A DNA stretch of 64,000 nucleotides from Fasciolopsis buskii (taxonomy: Eukaryota > Platyhelminthes > Trematoda > Plagiorchiida > Fasciolidae). The DNA is taken from assembly GCA_008360955.1 (NCBI GenBank), contig LUCM01005974.1:1-64000 (forward strand), read 5' to 3'. Within the stretch, counting starts at the first letter, position 1. Every line of letters starts with the position of its first letter. The position numbers and the translations under genes were made by a program. Below the pieces are notes generated by a model. It ran no database searches, was not told the DNA's origin, and saw only the letters and a list, made by a program, of their open reading frames with translations. Below, one piece after another: positions 37,850 to 49,800 of the stretch.

Positions 37850-38890
37850 CATTGCGTAAAAGACAGTTTAATGGGAAGAATTTCACTGCATTCGTAAAAG
37901 ACCTCTTTCATCGTTGCGGATTCTCCTCTTGCGAATTTGCCTTGTCTTGAAGTAGTTGGTCATGTATGCGATTTTGGTGACTCGCCAAACATTTCATTCC
38001 TTGTTCCAGCCAAGTGTTTATGCGAACATAATATTTTGTGCTCTAATAATGTAGAATCTGACTTTGAAGACGCCGGTTACAGGAAAATAGAAGATGCTGC
38101 AGTGATCGATCCATCAGACCAAACACTGGCAGGTGTTTTTAACAATGATAGAAACGAAGCTGAATGACTGAATACTTTGATTGATTTTATACGCCATATG
38201 TAGACGATATTTCTGATTTTATTGACCCTACAAGTTTTAGAAATGTTTTGCATTTCTTTAGTTCTGCTCACTCCAAACTCTCAGTTACTCAAAAAGAAGA
38301 ATGTAACAATTATCTGACGTTTTTAGACATCAAACTCACCAACCGATCGAGGCGGACCATATGACGGTTCAATCACAGAAAAGCGACATGAAGTGATCAG
38401 CACTTGCATTCCGTAAACTTAACAGCAACTGCACACAAACAAGGCTTGGAAAAGTTTATTTATCAGCGTTCCAGGTGTATTTGTAAGCCCAAAGCCCTCA
38501 AAGAAGAAAGCTTTCTTCTCAGAACAGCCATGCGTAATGTTTACCCAGCGAAAGTTTCCAATCTCCATAGTCGGCAAAGGCCGAAATGTGACCTACCTAT
38601 GAAGCAAAAAAAGGTTGTGTGCATTGGAGTGACATTCAATGGAGACCATATTTTCAATCTTGTGTATCACCAGCTCAATTCGGCCAAAATCAGCAATTTT
38701 ACAGCAACAGACCTACATATCCTGCTAACTAACCAGGGGATTATTCTTAAGCAACTTGAAAATAGTCCGTTATAACATTCTGCCTCACATCTCACATAGC
38801 AGTTCACCCGCAGTTGTGTGACACAACGACAGGTTAGGAAGGTCCTACAAAGGAATTCAGAACATATTTGCGAATGGTTGGGCAAATGAA
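37850..38890 (+). pseudogene. Penelope-like element remnant (reverse transcriptase to GIY-YIG)
   Basis: The RT active site YVDD is kept at 38197-38208. It is followed by ...FRNVLHFFSSAHSKLSVTQK and NNYLTFLDIKLTNR, the family block 'RYVDDtf....fl..lN..h..i.FT.E.E....LpFLDv'. The frame at 38404-38775 gives LEKFIYQRSRCICKPKALKE ('Li..l..Ra..iCs...l..E') and then KKVVCIGVTFNGDHIFNLVY ('k....i.lpfkGd....i..rl'). Around 38830-38885, RNSEHICEWLGK matches the 'R..EHiP.Wl' end of the GIY-YIG domain. Stops and frame changes separate the blocks and RT motifs before YVDD are only traces. A different subfamily from the 27-kb remnant, judging from the endonuclease part. Confidence 0.75.
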
Positions 38891-38959
38891 TGCCACAAGA
38901 CGCAGAGTACAGTTACCCGATTTGACGCGGGGTCATCACTCGTAGAAAATGTGATAACA

Positions 38960-39187
38960 ACCCAAAACATAGTTGACATAATTTCATTTTCAAAACGTTC
39001 ATGAAATAATTTATCATGTGACATCATCGTTCAACTTACCATTAGGAAATCATGGAAGCACTGTACAGCTGTTTCATCCCTGTTAAGAAGCATCAGTAGT
39101 GCATATCCACTGCGCCCGACCTGGGACGCGAACCCGGGCCGAACAATATTGAATTGAACGCCTTAGCCATTGCGCTACCGTGCAGGC
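38960..39187 (-). repeat. SINE-2 copy with tRNA-like head
   Basis: Read on the minus strand, a tRNA-like head (39113-39187) comes first. It has a good A box, TAGCGCAATGG, and a B-box-like GGGTTCGCGTCCC. Acceptor ends GCCTGCA and GTCGGGC pair at five of seven positions, counting one wobble. The body follows: CACTACTGATGCTTCTTAAC, then GGGATGAAACAGCTGTACAG, then TGCTTCCATGATTTCC. Parts recur at 12925-13045 (+) and 36500-36645 (-). It lies just past the 3' end of the Penelope-like remnant, in opposite orientation. Confidence 0.75.
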
Positions 39188-39224
39188 TATGAACGGTTTG
39201 CTGAACTTCACCACATGACATTGC

Positions 39225-39336
39225 ACCTATCCGTCACTGATTTGCACGGTTACTGTCCACTAGGTCACAGCAACTGACCCCTACTGATAGATGACTTCTC
39301 TGCATGTAGCCCAATTACGACCAAGGCTTTGGACAT
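39225..39336. repeat. 112-base direct repeat, copy 1
   Basis: It matches 40340-40451 over its full length with no gaps. The first 68 bases are identical, and I count seven mismatches in all. It ends four bases before the assembly gap. It does not belong to a family I can name. Confidence 0.9.
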
Positions 39337-39339
39337 GAC

Positions 39340-40080
39340 NNNNNNNNNNNNNNNNNNNNNNNNNNNNNNNNNNNNNNNNNNNNNNNNNNNNNNNNNNNNN
39401 NNNNNNNNNNNNNNNNNNNNNNNNNNNNNNNNNNNNNNNNNNNNNNNNNNNNNNNNNNNNNNNNNNNNNNNNNNNNNNNNNNNNNNNNNNNNNNNNNNNN
39501 NNNNNNNNNNNNNNNNNNNNNNNNNNNNNNNNNNNNNNNNNNNNNNNNNNNNNNNNNNNNNNNNNNNNNNNNNNNNNNNNNNNNNNNNNNNNNNNNNNNN
39601 NNNNNNNNNNNNNNNNNNNNNNNNNNNNNNNNNNNNNNNNNNNNNNNNNNNNNNNNNNNNNNNNNNNNNNNNNNNNNNNNNNNNNNNNNNNNNNNNNNNN
39701 NNNNNNNNNNNNNNNNNNNNNNNNNNNNNNNNNNNNNNNNNNNNNNNNNNNNNNNNNNNNNNNNNNNNNNNNNNNNNNNNNNNNNNNNNNNNNNNNNNNN
39801 NNNNNNNNNNNNNNNNNNNNNNNNNNNNNNNNNNNNNNNNNNNNNNNNNNNNNNNNNNNNNNNNNNNNNNNNNNNNNNNNNNNNNNNNNNNNNNNNNNNN
39901 NNNNNNNNNNNNNNNNNNNNNNNNNNNNNNNNNNNNNNNNNNNNNNNNNNNNNNNNNNNNNNNNNNNNNNNNNNNNNNNNNNNNNNNNNNNNNNNNNNNN
40001 NNNNNNNNNNNNNNNNNNNNNNNNNNNNNNNNNNNNNNNNNNNNNNNNNNNNNNNNNNNNNNNNNNNNNNNNNNNNNNNN
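39340..40080. other. Assembly gap (741 N)
   Basis: A run of undetermined bases. Any open frame drawn through it is an artefact. Confidence 1.
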
Positions 40081-40339
40081 CTAAGGAGGAATCAACATGT
40101 TTCCTCATTGAGGCGAATCGTTTGACGCTAGATACACAAAGAAAAATTGTTGTTAAAAGGGTGTGATCGTAACCACTAAAATCTACGGCACGGTGAAACC
40201 CGGGGTCCATAGCCCGAAAGTATGTATTGGCACAGGATTGTATAAGTTTTCCGTGGGTCGGACAGGGCACATCTTGTTGGAAACTACTAACTTTGTTCGT
40301 TAAACACAAAGGAAGCTGTTGCAATTAGAAGGACACCGT

Positions 40340-40451
40340 ACCTATCCGTCACTGATTTGCACGGTTACTGTCCACTAGGTCACAGCAACTGACCCCTACT
40401 GATAGATCACTTTTCCGCATGTAGCCTAATTATGACCAGGGCTTTGGATAT
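40340..40451. repeat. 112-base direct repeat, copy 2
   Basis: Second copy of 39225-39336 in the same orientation, offset by 1115 bases. The 259 bases between the gap and this copy show no coding signal. Confidence 0.9.
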
Positions 40452-43400
40452 TAACTTCAGAGCTTGATTACTTGGCACATTTCGGTGAATAATTTCATGA
40501 AAACATTCAATCTCCTACTACTAAAATATAAAAAGACATAATATTGATGAATCGCACCGGACGAGCTGGTACATGCTGCGGTGCAGTTTCATGCCTGAAT
40601 CTTCTAATGTATTTCCTACCTTCGCAACGTCCGTTAATGCCAGAATATTCTATATTTGCTGACAAAGGCTCTTATTTTAGCCGCAAGAAAATGAGTCTGT
40701 AAGCATTCTTAGATGCTGGATTGTTTTCCGTGCATCACGTTAGGGTATCGACAAATCATTTCAATGCATGGCAATATGTTTGAGCTCAGAATGCAAGGCA
40801 GAACCGCTTAGTAAAATATAAAACCAAGATACATATCAGGTTGATCATTTTATAGAGCACAAACATCCGTGGGATTGCACAAGCGTGCTTTTGGCCGGCG
40901 AAACAACAAAATACACAGAAGTCCGCAACTGACTGACCTTGCATAATTGCATAGGTAAGCTGACGTGACTATTCAGTTGTCATTCGAAACACACGAAGGA
41001 CTCATGGGAATTCAGGTGTCCGGAGCGACAGTAAATTTAGCGAGTTCCTTAGTACATTCCACTCCCATATTAGCTTACAAGTCATAGAAGTAGTTTATTT
41101 ATAACGCGTTCATTTTTGCATGATTAATTTTGTTGTCATCTTGAATTTTTGAAATTTGGTTGCCCTCCCGGCTTACTGCTTCACTGACTGACAGTCAGGT
41201 GACCTTATACACTTACCTGTATGCATATTTACATGTGTGTTTACAGTCTGATTATTGAAATTATGTTCAATCCTGCCGTACAATCTGGTGATTCCAACGT
41301 TTGGTCAGACATCTTATTTCACCTCACATGTCGCTTGAGAATTTTCAGCTTTTCGTGTGCGGTGGATTTTACTGGCTACACCCTGATGCCGCCATTTGCA
41401 TTTAAAAACCCATAGAATATTGAAATATCATTATACAACTATAATATTGTAGCAATAAAACCATTAAACCAGAAAATGCACATCACTGTTGTATTTTTCG
41501 AGTCCATACTTCGGATTTGTCCAGTACGTTCTGGTCCCCTCAATGAGAAAATTTATGGGAATACCTTTAGAATGTTCACTGACATAATCGATTCGTGGTC
41601 ACTCTGTTACCGATGAACGTGTGCATAGGAAGTGTAGCAGAAAAAAACAATAATTTAATTTAGTTGTAATTACTCTACCAGGGGATGATAGCAATCCACA
41701 TTCTCATCAACTAAGTTGCCCGAATTACATGACAAACGTTCCAAAAGTTACCGTCCTTTTTACATTCAACGTATTTTGAATTTTGAAAGCATGACTTAGA
41801 AGGAAGATGGAATGTTGTGCATGACAATTAATGGTTGAGTCTCCGAGATGTACGTTTACAATGAGCTGTGTCGGTGTTTGTAACTGGCGATTTCGAGTTT
41901 GAACTGAACAGAAGGTTCAAAAATTTGGTTGGTAAAACAGAAGTGTTATGCGGTATTTGAAGACTGCAAATCATGTGCCTTTTCTTGAAACTGCCAAGTG
42001 ACGTTGGAGATTCCTTTAGTCCGTTAGTCATTGTTCTGGTCCTTCAGACGTTCATTACTGTCGTGCCCACCTTACCCTGATAAAGGTCCAAGAAAGTCGG
42101 AATACAACACATTATATGTTCACGCTATTGTGATTTGATTTTCGCCCAGTTATTTGTCTCAGATAGTGGTTAGGCAGACACGCACGAAAGTGCGATTTAT
42201 TCTCGTAATAAATATGGCCATCACCAACCGAAATTGAGAATCGAATAGGATTGGTCTGATGGTATTTTTATTGGGGTGCCAAAACAGTGTTAGAATCACC
42301 TTACTCCTTCTTAATCTTAGCAGTAGGACGGAGAAATTTTCTAGGTCCTTACACCAGATTTTGTTGTTACTAATGTACGCACTTTATGATGACCTTCTAT
42401 GACAATTGTATGTGCATATTAAAGTTTAATCTACCACATTCTGAATAGGTGCATATTCCATTGTCACCATCAAAGATTGGTTCACACATTCCCTATCCGG
42501 TCATTGATTAGCTGAGGAAGTCACTTCCTCACAAAATCGGCAAAACTGGGACAATAGAATTCAAGTGTGCATACAAAGTGTGTTTACTAATTGCAGGACT
42601 AATTTTTGATTGTTACATATACCTAATCAGGATATTTTCCTGCACCGAATCCAATTCAATGAATCCGCTTTGCTTAAAGTCAACGCATTCTTTTTTACTC
42701 GCTACGTCTTTCATGTATGTGTTGATTGTGTAGATTAAAGTAACTTCCGTTTTGAGCACTCGTATTCAGCTCCCAACAGATCAAATTCAGTTCTTACCAT
42801 ACTCGACTTCTAATATCAATGGGAAGTTATGAATACAGATAGACTTTGCATATCTAGAAGGGAATTCATTAGTTCACGACTATCATTGCTAACCGTGTGA
42901 ATAGTGGCAATTACTCTTCAGTAATAAGTTTTGTGTCTTTTGGTTTAGTTCGTCCGACATTCCCCTCCTTACTTCGGTTCAGATCGTTCTGTTGACTTTC
43001 AGGCAGAAGAGCAACAGGGCAAAACGAGTTTCCAGCTCAAAAATGTTGGTAAGAACAACAAGGGAACCAGAATCGTCTGGGTTTTCGCTTCTGGCCTCAT
43101 GAAATTCGTCCGCATAATTCTCCCCGAGCTTTGTACATCCGTTCTATTCACGTTTCAACGGTACCTCTTCGAATTGTAAAAGTAACTGAAAATTCATCAT
43201 AGAGGGTGCCCAAAACTGATTTTCTAAAATTTCATTTTATGCCTAATCAGCCGAGTTAGACAGCACATTTGAACTCCCATACGGTCCCACATAGGTGTAA
43301 AATGAAGACCCACGAGTGCATCAAACCATTTGTTGGCAGTTAAAAGTGAACCAAGGAGCTTGTTTCACATCTCCTAGGTTCCTGCCGTATTTCGCTTCCG

Positions 43401-44403
43401 ACCGTTGCACAACAGCGATTTTAGAATGCACACCAGTAATCGAATAAAAAGCCCAAAGATTCATTACTCATGATGGCGAGTGTAAAATAACAAAACGAGA
43501 TGCAATCGCATGCCTGTGGCATTTGATTCACTCATTTCATTTAAAATCGCTAGAAAAGCCGTTCGGTTTTAGAACCCTTACCCATTTTTTCCCATATTTT
43601 ATGGAATTCCAAAATACCTCATTTTGTATGGGTGGTCGTTACTAGGTCCTGAGGTTAGCATTCAGTCAGCACATGATCACGCTGCCTTATAACAGTGAAG
43701 TGAGAATGCGGGGTTCTCAATGCCTGCCAAGTCAACACTTACAACGGCGAGACAACACTCAGGTTCTTTCCAGATGTGGTTTTCGGACCGTATTTTTCAA
43801 ATGAATACAGCCTCATTCAGATTCTTTGTTCAAGGAAAACCACTATATGGCCCCCTCCCCTAATGTGCGTAAGTTCTCATGGGAGTGTTGAAAGTTGTTA
43901 GAATAAAAGGTTAAGAAACTGCCCTGTGAAATAAGCTGTCGTTGATCTCGTGTGTACCATGGTGTTACATTTTATATGTCTTGCAGATGAGCATTTTCAT
44001 TTGCCAATTTCGTCAAAATCTAGTAAAGTGCTAAACGTATGAGCCTGTATTCTCGGACTTATTCAAAAGTTTCTTTTAGTTGGCCATTCCTTTTCTCGAT
44101 TTCCGTTGTTGCTCATGAAGAAATGATCGGTTGCAATATATTGTTTTACGTCCACAACACATCACATTTGACAAACGTTTTCTAGTCTCTTTCTCCCGAA
44201 TTATGCAGTCGTTCTAACAATCCACTTCAGAAATTTATACGATTCGATTACTTTTGATTCATGCCAACAACTTCAATGTCACCGTGTGCGTTTGATCAAA
44301 AGATTCAAGCTTTTATCGCCATTTGGGATCTAAATTCAAAATGCTGTCTTCTTCCACAATGATTTATTTTAATGTGACCAAAAATTATGGCATTGGCTTG
44401 TTC
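40452..44403. other. No gene recognised
   Basis: About 4 kb with hardly any open frame above 60 codons. No repeat family or domain was identified. Confidence 0.45.
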
Positions 44404-46866
44404 TTACACGCTTGATCTTGGAACTAGCTTAAGAATGCTGGTTGCCCCTCCACTACTGTGTAGTTTATAAAAAGACGGCAAGTTCCAGGATTTAGCCTTT
44501 TCTACAGTCACCACGGGAAGTGCGTTGAGAATTTTGTCTCCGAAGCAATTCGGGCCCTTTTTTACTTCCCATCTGGTTTGTTGGGTTTCGGTTAGACAAT
44601 AAAGGCCTAGAAACACAACGTTCCATAGCATCTTATCCGGCGTCTCGTGATCACCTGTACTGCATGTGAGCAGTGCCTGGGATGTGAAATTTTCTCATGA
44701 CTATCCTTTTAACTGCAGTGTTTGAGTAGTCACTTCAAAGAAACAGCCGATATGCTCTGCCATACCGTTAACTGATATGTTATACGGAGCAGTCTGCGAA
44801 TGTTTTACCCGTGAATGTGTTGAAATTTTAGAAGGTAATGGCTAGTAAACCGTAGACCATTGTCTGCCACAACTTCTGGTATACAAAAACCAAAGAGAAG
44901 ATTTTTCATCCGCTAAGTTATCATAGTGAATTGTATTCCTCCATTTAGGCTTAATTCAGGCAAGCTGTTGTAATGATCTGTGGCCACAAGCTTTGAAAAA
45001 TGGGCAACTTCGTTCAGGATCACATCGGGTAAATCGCTGGTTGTACCGGATCCATCTTCAGTTCGAGATGTTTATTGGAATACGAACACGGCCCAAAATT
45101 GCTGACAAGTAACTTATCAGAAGAAAGCATAAGAGGATACCAGAACCATTATGCGACCAGTCGGTATCCACTAATTTCAGAATAGCCCCTAGTGTAATTG
45201 CGCACTTTGGTTACCATGGTAAAATAAATCAGGAGGCAGACGTATCCAAATCAACGGTCGTTGATAGTTTTCCCCAATTAGGTTTTAGTAACGTTATTTG
45301 ATCTGGAATGTTGAGTTTGGAAGTCAGTGGAAGCTGAACGTTTTACTTAACCCACTAAAACTCTTCATCACCTAACAATTCGAATTCTGAGATTACCCAA
45401 TTTAGTTACTACTTCATTTTCCACCGGATTATTGATTGTTCTTAGCTAATTTAACGGTGAATGAGAAGTTGCTTCTGTGACCCGGTTTTGAGATCCACAT
45501 GTACGTCACATCACAAAATCTTAGAGGAACAATCTTGCATACCGAAAACTATTGGGAAGTGGTATGTGACTACTGCTTTGATTACTCGGAAGCGCAATTA
45601 ACGTTGCCTGAAGAGTTTAAAGAATAAGATGTGTTGAAGAGATAGAAGTGCCAATTTTCCTAGGCCCAGAAACAGGAAAGGGTTTTTCTCACATGTAATA
45701 CTCGAGATTTGTCGTGTTGCGCATGCTATGAATTCTTCTCGTCTTTTGTTGTTGGAGCACAGGACAGATGCAACTCTTACCACCAAAGCTTCCACTGAAA
45801 CAAGTACGTCCTGCGCACCTTCAAAATGCTTATGGCGGATGTAATCATTTGCTTCACGCACACAAAGGCGTCACGCGAAACATCATTTCATATGGACCTC
45901 CAGACCTCAACATTATGCCGGGTGGTTGGACTATGGCAGAAAAATTCCGCGAAAGTACTAGGCAGCAAGATAAAAGACTGAAAAAAGTCTCAGTTGAGTT
46001 GATGCCTTAGGTCTGGACACATTCAATATAGGGACTTTTAATAATGGGACCGACTGCACTTTCGCATTTGATGTGCCCGAGGGACGGTAACTCATTATGC
46101 ACCGTTTGTTTGTGTTTAAAAGAAAGTTCAACTGACTGTGATCACCTTAGGCCACATGAATATTAGCATCTTGATTCTACTTGTAGCTAGCAAGGACGGG
46201 TACGTCGTACGTCAAGACAATACCCTCGTTGCGCTGATAAATAATGGATTATAAACCTATTCCATGTCGATGAAGTAAAATCTAGGCCAACTGATTGCAG
46301 CTTGCACTGAAAAAATCTGCCAGTTTCAGGCAATTAGTAAGCGCCTTGGTTTTCTACCGTAACCAGCATATAAGAGAAGGCACTTTCAATGACCATTCTG
46401 AATAAATATTCGGCTCCATAAATTCTGAACATAACTTCTTCAGAACTCGGAAATACAAATTGTTCGACGATTACTGGAATATTTATTTTCTGTGCGCAGC
46501 CTAACACTATCATCCTTCTTTGCAAAACACTAAAGCCAAGGAATGTACTGACAATGAGTATAAGAGTGATTCGATTAAGCCACATTGCAGCATTTGTTTT
46601 GGGACATTTGATACAACTTGTAATTTGGGCGATGGAATTTGTCGAGGTTGTAAAATAGACACCCGTACCGTATCAAGTTTCAAGCGAATTTGATGTGCAG
46701 CATTCAAAACGTGCCCAGTTGATTTGGCAAAAATGGCATAATATTTTTGGCTCAATACAAGCAGCTCGATTGAAGATGTGGACTTACGTTCAACTGAATG
46801 TACGAAGTTCAAATAGCAGTACCGTCGAGCAATGCTTCTTTTCGGTGTCACAAATGTAAACTGCAA
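44404..46866 (-). pseudogene. Ty3/gypsy LTR-retrotransposon pol remnant
   Basis: Pol blocks occur in the proper order on the minus strand. At 46866-46510, LLVLSQKYYAIFAKSTGHVL ... ILQPRQIPSP ... MLQCGLIESLLYS is the linker before RT ('FA.s...lGrT... irQ.pRR.P ... ML..GvIepS.SPW'). About 46110-45930 gives SLGHIKCESAVGPI and a shifted SRNFSAIVQP ('fLGH.is..Gi.p ... Y.rFi.nFs.ia.PL'). At 45861-45598, REEFIACATRQISSITCEKN is RNase H ('E..iayaSR.Ls..E.nY'). About 44900-44720, IPEVVADNGLRFTS and SVNGMAEHIG are the integrase core ('IPe.lvsDNG.qFts ... NG.AEr'). Central RT motifs are unreadable and frames shift repeatedly, so it is dead. No flanking LTRs were found. A minus-strand LIDTS near 47720 might be protease, weakly. 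Confidence 0.78.
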
Positions 46867-49800
46867 TATAAGTGTGTTGAGAATTTTCTATCCATAAACC
46901 AACCACCCTGGATCCTTCCATTATTATGGAGGAGTTTTAAAGAGCATCGAATTTATTGATTGTTAGAAGTAAAGGTATATGTTTAGAACGACATCCATAG
47001 AACGTAAACGGAATGGTGTGGAAATAGCACTTTGATGACATTTGATTGCAAAGACCGAAGAATAGGCTTGTTAGAACATGATAGTCATGATGCTGCAACG
47101 TACGAATACAGGGTGCAGGAGACCTTATTACCAAAGCACCACGCATAAACAGTCTCCGTAACAGGATTTCCCTTATCAAAAACATACTGACTGATACATG
47201 AATTTACTGTACTGCAGGCCTTGGCGAAATGTACGGTCTTGCGGCACCTACAACATTCACTGACTTTAGCTAGGTTTTAGAGGCTGCTTGCTCGGTGAGT
47301 ACCTAAGCCCCAGTAAAACCATCCTCCTATAACTGGAGAATGCTGCCGTGGTCTCAGGTTTTTAACACCAAAGACCTAGTACAGTATTTTAGGAGGTAAA
47401 TCACACTGCAAACGTTTCTGTTGATTGATTAGCGCCTTTTCACAGGCTTAAATCGAAGAAAATTTAGATGTATCTCCACTTAAAATAAATTCACGTATTG
47501 TCGCTTTCCACGCCAACGATGAACTGTTAAACTAGCAAATTATCCTCTAATTTCTCAGCCGATTTACGGTGTGAGGAGGTGGCAGTTTAATCCAGACTGT
47601 GAGTGAGTCCGAGAGCGCTATCCCACTGGTTATGAACAGTTCGGTGACGCTGGACCGTGCTAGACAAATCGTAATCAATACATGGGCGTGGACAGAATCC
47701 GCTCGTGTCAATCAACCGGAGACTACAGATGGTCACACCAGCTGAGACCACGTTATCTCGTTGTCTGACACTTGTTAACTGGCAAAGCAGTGTCACTAGA
47801 AGGCAAGAATGCAGAAATACAAACTGAGTAGGTCATATCACTAACTGTGTTTACTAATCAAAATGAGCAGCTCGGACTTGGCAACAAAATGACAAGAATA
47901 AATTCAAGTGAAGCGCACCAAAGAAGATAGATCAATCAGAGCGTGGCCCGGACCACAGGCGCAAATATGCAAGGAAAATAGCCTAGAAATATGCGGCTTT
48001 CATTTAATAAGATGAAACTTTGTATTGGCTTAGCCTGTTTGCTTTTGTCTGAACAAGTGGGAACGAACGATGGCGATCTAGAGGTGAAATTGGTTGACTG
48101 GAGTGCAGACATCCTAGCTGTGACTAGACCTTACTTAGTATACGTTAATAACCAGAGTAAAGCATTTCTTGGATAAGGCACGGTATAGATCCCCTAAAAG
48201 ATCGCCATTCTCATGAGTTACCTTTCAAAATTTGAACCTTGGCATGTAGAACTTTGATGCAGCGCTCAAAATTTCACCAACTTTCTGAAATGCTTCATTC
48301 AAAGTGAATTTTTAGCGCAAATGATGAAGGTCGGATTGCCGTCGATCCTCCCCGGCCACATAATTCGTGATAGTCTTTCCTAATAAATAATGATCAAATT
48401 CACTGTGAACAACGTCGAATTAACGGATAGAATCTCTAATTAACAGGTGAAGCTTCGAGTCGGTGACAGAAATTCAAGACTGCTCTTTTTCGATGGCACC
48501 TAATTATGCCCCAGAAACAGGGCGACCCGATAAGCCCGTTTGAATTCATGGTAAATGATGCATGGGCCGAGACCCTGGTCGACTGCAGGCAAGAGATCAG
48601 GAGGAGAAACCTGTCGTTCAACCAACTTCTTAGACAAAATAAGGTGGTCTGATTTTCATGAGAAGCTCAAAGGTCAACGGAGACGCCGATGGAAATGAAG
48701 ACCAAAGAAGTAACAAAGAGCCCAAGAGGCAGAGGTTAATCAGTCCATGAGCTTTGGCTCAAACAAACCTACATGAATCGTTCGATTGTGACGTGTTGAG
48801 AAGTCAAGACCGTTCGACCATTCGTAGATTAAGGAGGGTAGGATCTGTGTTAGATTCGAGACGACCTATTGAAGTCGCTACGGTTAATGATAGTGATAAT
48901 CAAAGTATAAACACCATGCCATCCAAAATCGTAGTTTTCCAGAAAACCCAAAATCTGGAATGGGGATGGCGGTAGGATCAAAGAAGAACATTTAGGTGTT
49001 TTAACTGCTGTAGACGTTGCTCATAAACGCTGTACTACAATAACGGTACAGATATGCAATAAGAATGTTCACCATCAGTACTGGCATACAAAACAGTACG
49101 CTAGCCAGTGCACACAGACTCCTAACAAATCAAACTACAGTGTGATTGTGTAGTGTCAGTACACGTACCGAAACAAGATTTGGACTGACTCACTAGCTGC
49201 ATTCAGCTCTTGGTGGGTATCAAGTCAAACAAGTGGGACATGTGATTTACTGTCCAACACCCTTCGCCCATGCACGCACGCCTGCGAGACGAAAAGTTTT
49301 GCGTGCGACTGTTCAAGATCAGGTCAGTACTGCAAGTCTGAGTATTTTCAGTCTTTTGCCAGCTGAACCCTGCACCTGCACAGACTACTCTCCTTTCAGG
49401 TCCTAGTGGATAGTCGTGGTCTTAGATTTGACTGGCCATTGACAAGACGTTTTCGCGTGATTCCAGAACGTTATGCTCACGAAATAAATTAATGATCAAA
49501 AGTAGAGATTTACTGGTCAATACATGACTTAGTCAGTACAGAATACCCAAGTAAACAGTAATCGTTCTCCGAGGGCCTTTTACATCATTCTTGAATCTCA
49601 TGCAACTATTGAAACCCTGCTCAGATAATTAACACACAAAACACTGAACGGATTTGTCCTCGCGAGGATATTTAGTCGAACGCTTTACTAGCTTCATCTA
49701 ACCACATTCAAAACCGGCCTAATTAATATATGCAACATAGTAGTGCAAATTGTGATCGGACCTGGTATACCACAGATATGAATTACCCGCAAGTCCTGAG

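Noticed and set aside
39113..39187. tRNA gene on the minus strand
   Set aside because: A and B boxes are present, but acceptor and T-stem mismatches, an irregular anticodon arm and continuity with a repeated body make it a SINE head.
39281..40324. Long open frames across the N run
   Set aside because: Undetermined bases create the frame; no coding evidence.
48003..48176. Small secreted-peptide-like frame
   Set aside because: A hydrophobic N-terminus alone is weak evidence; no signal of transcription or conservation is visible.
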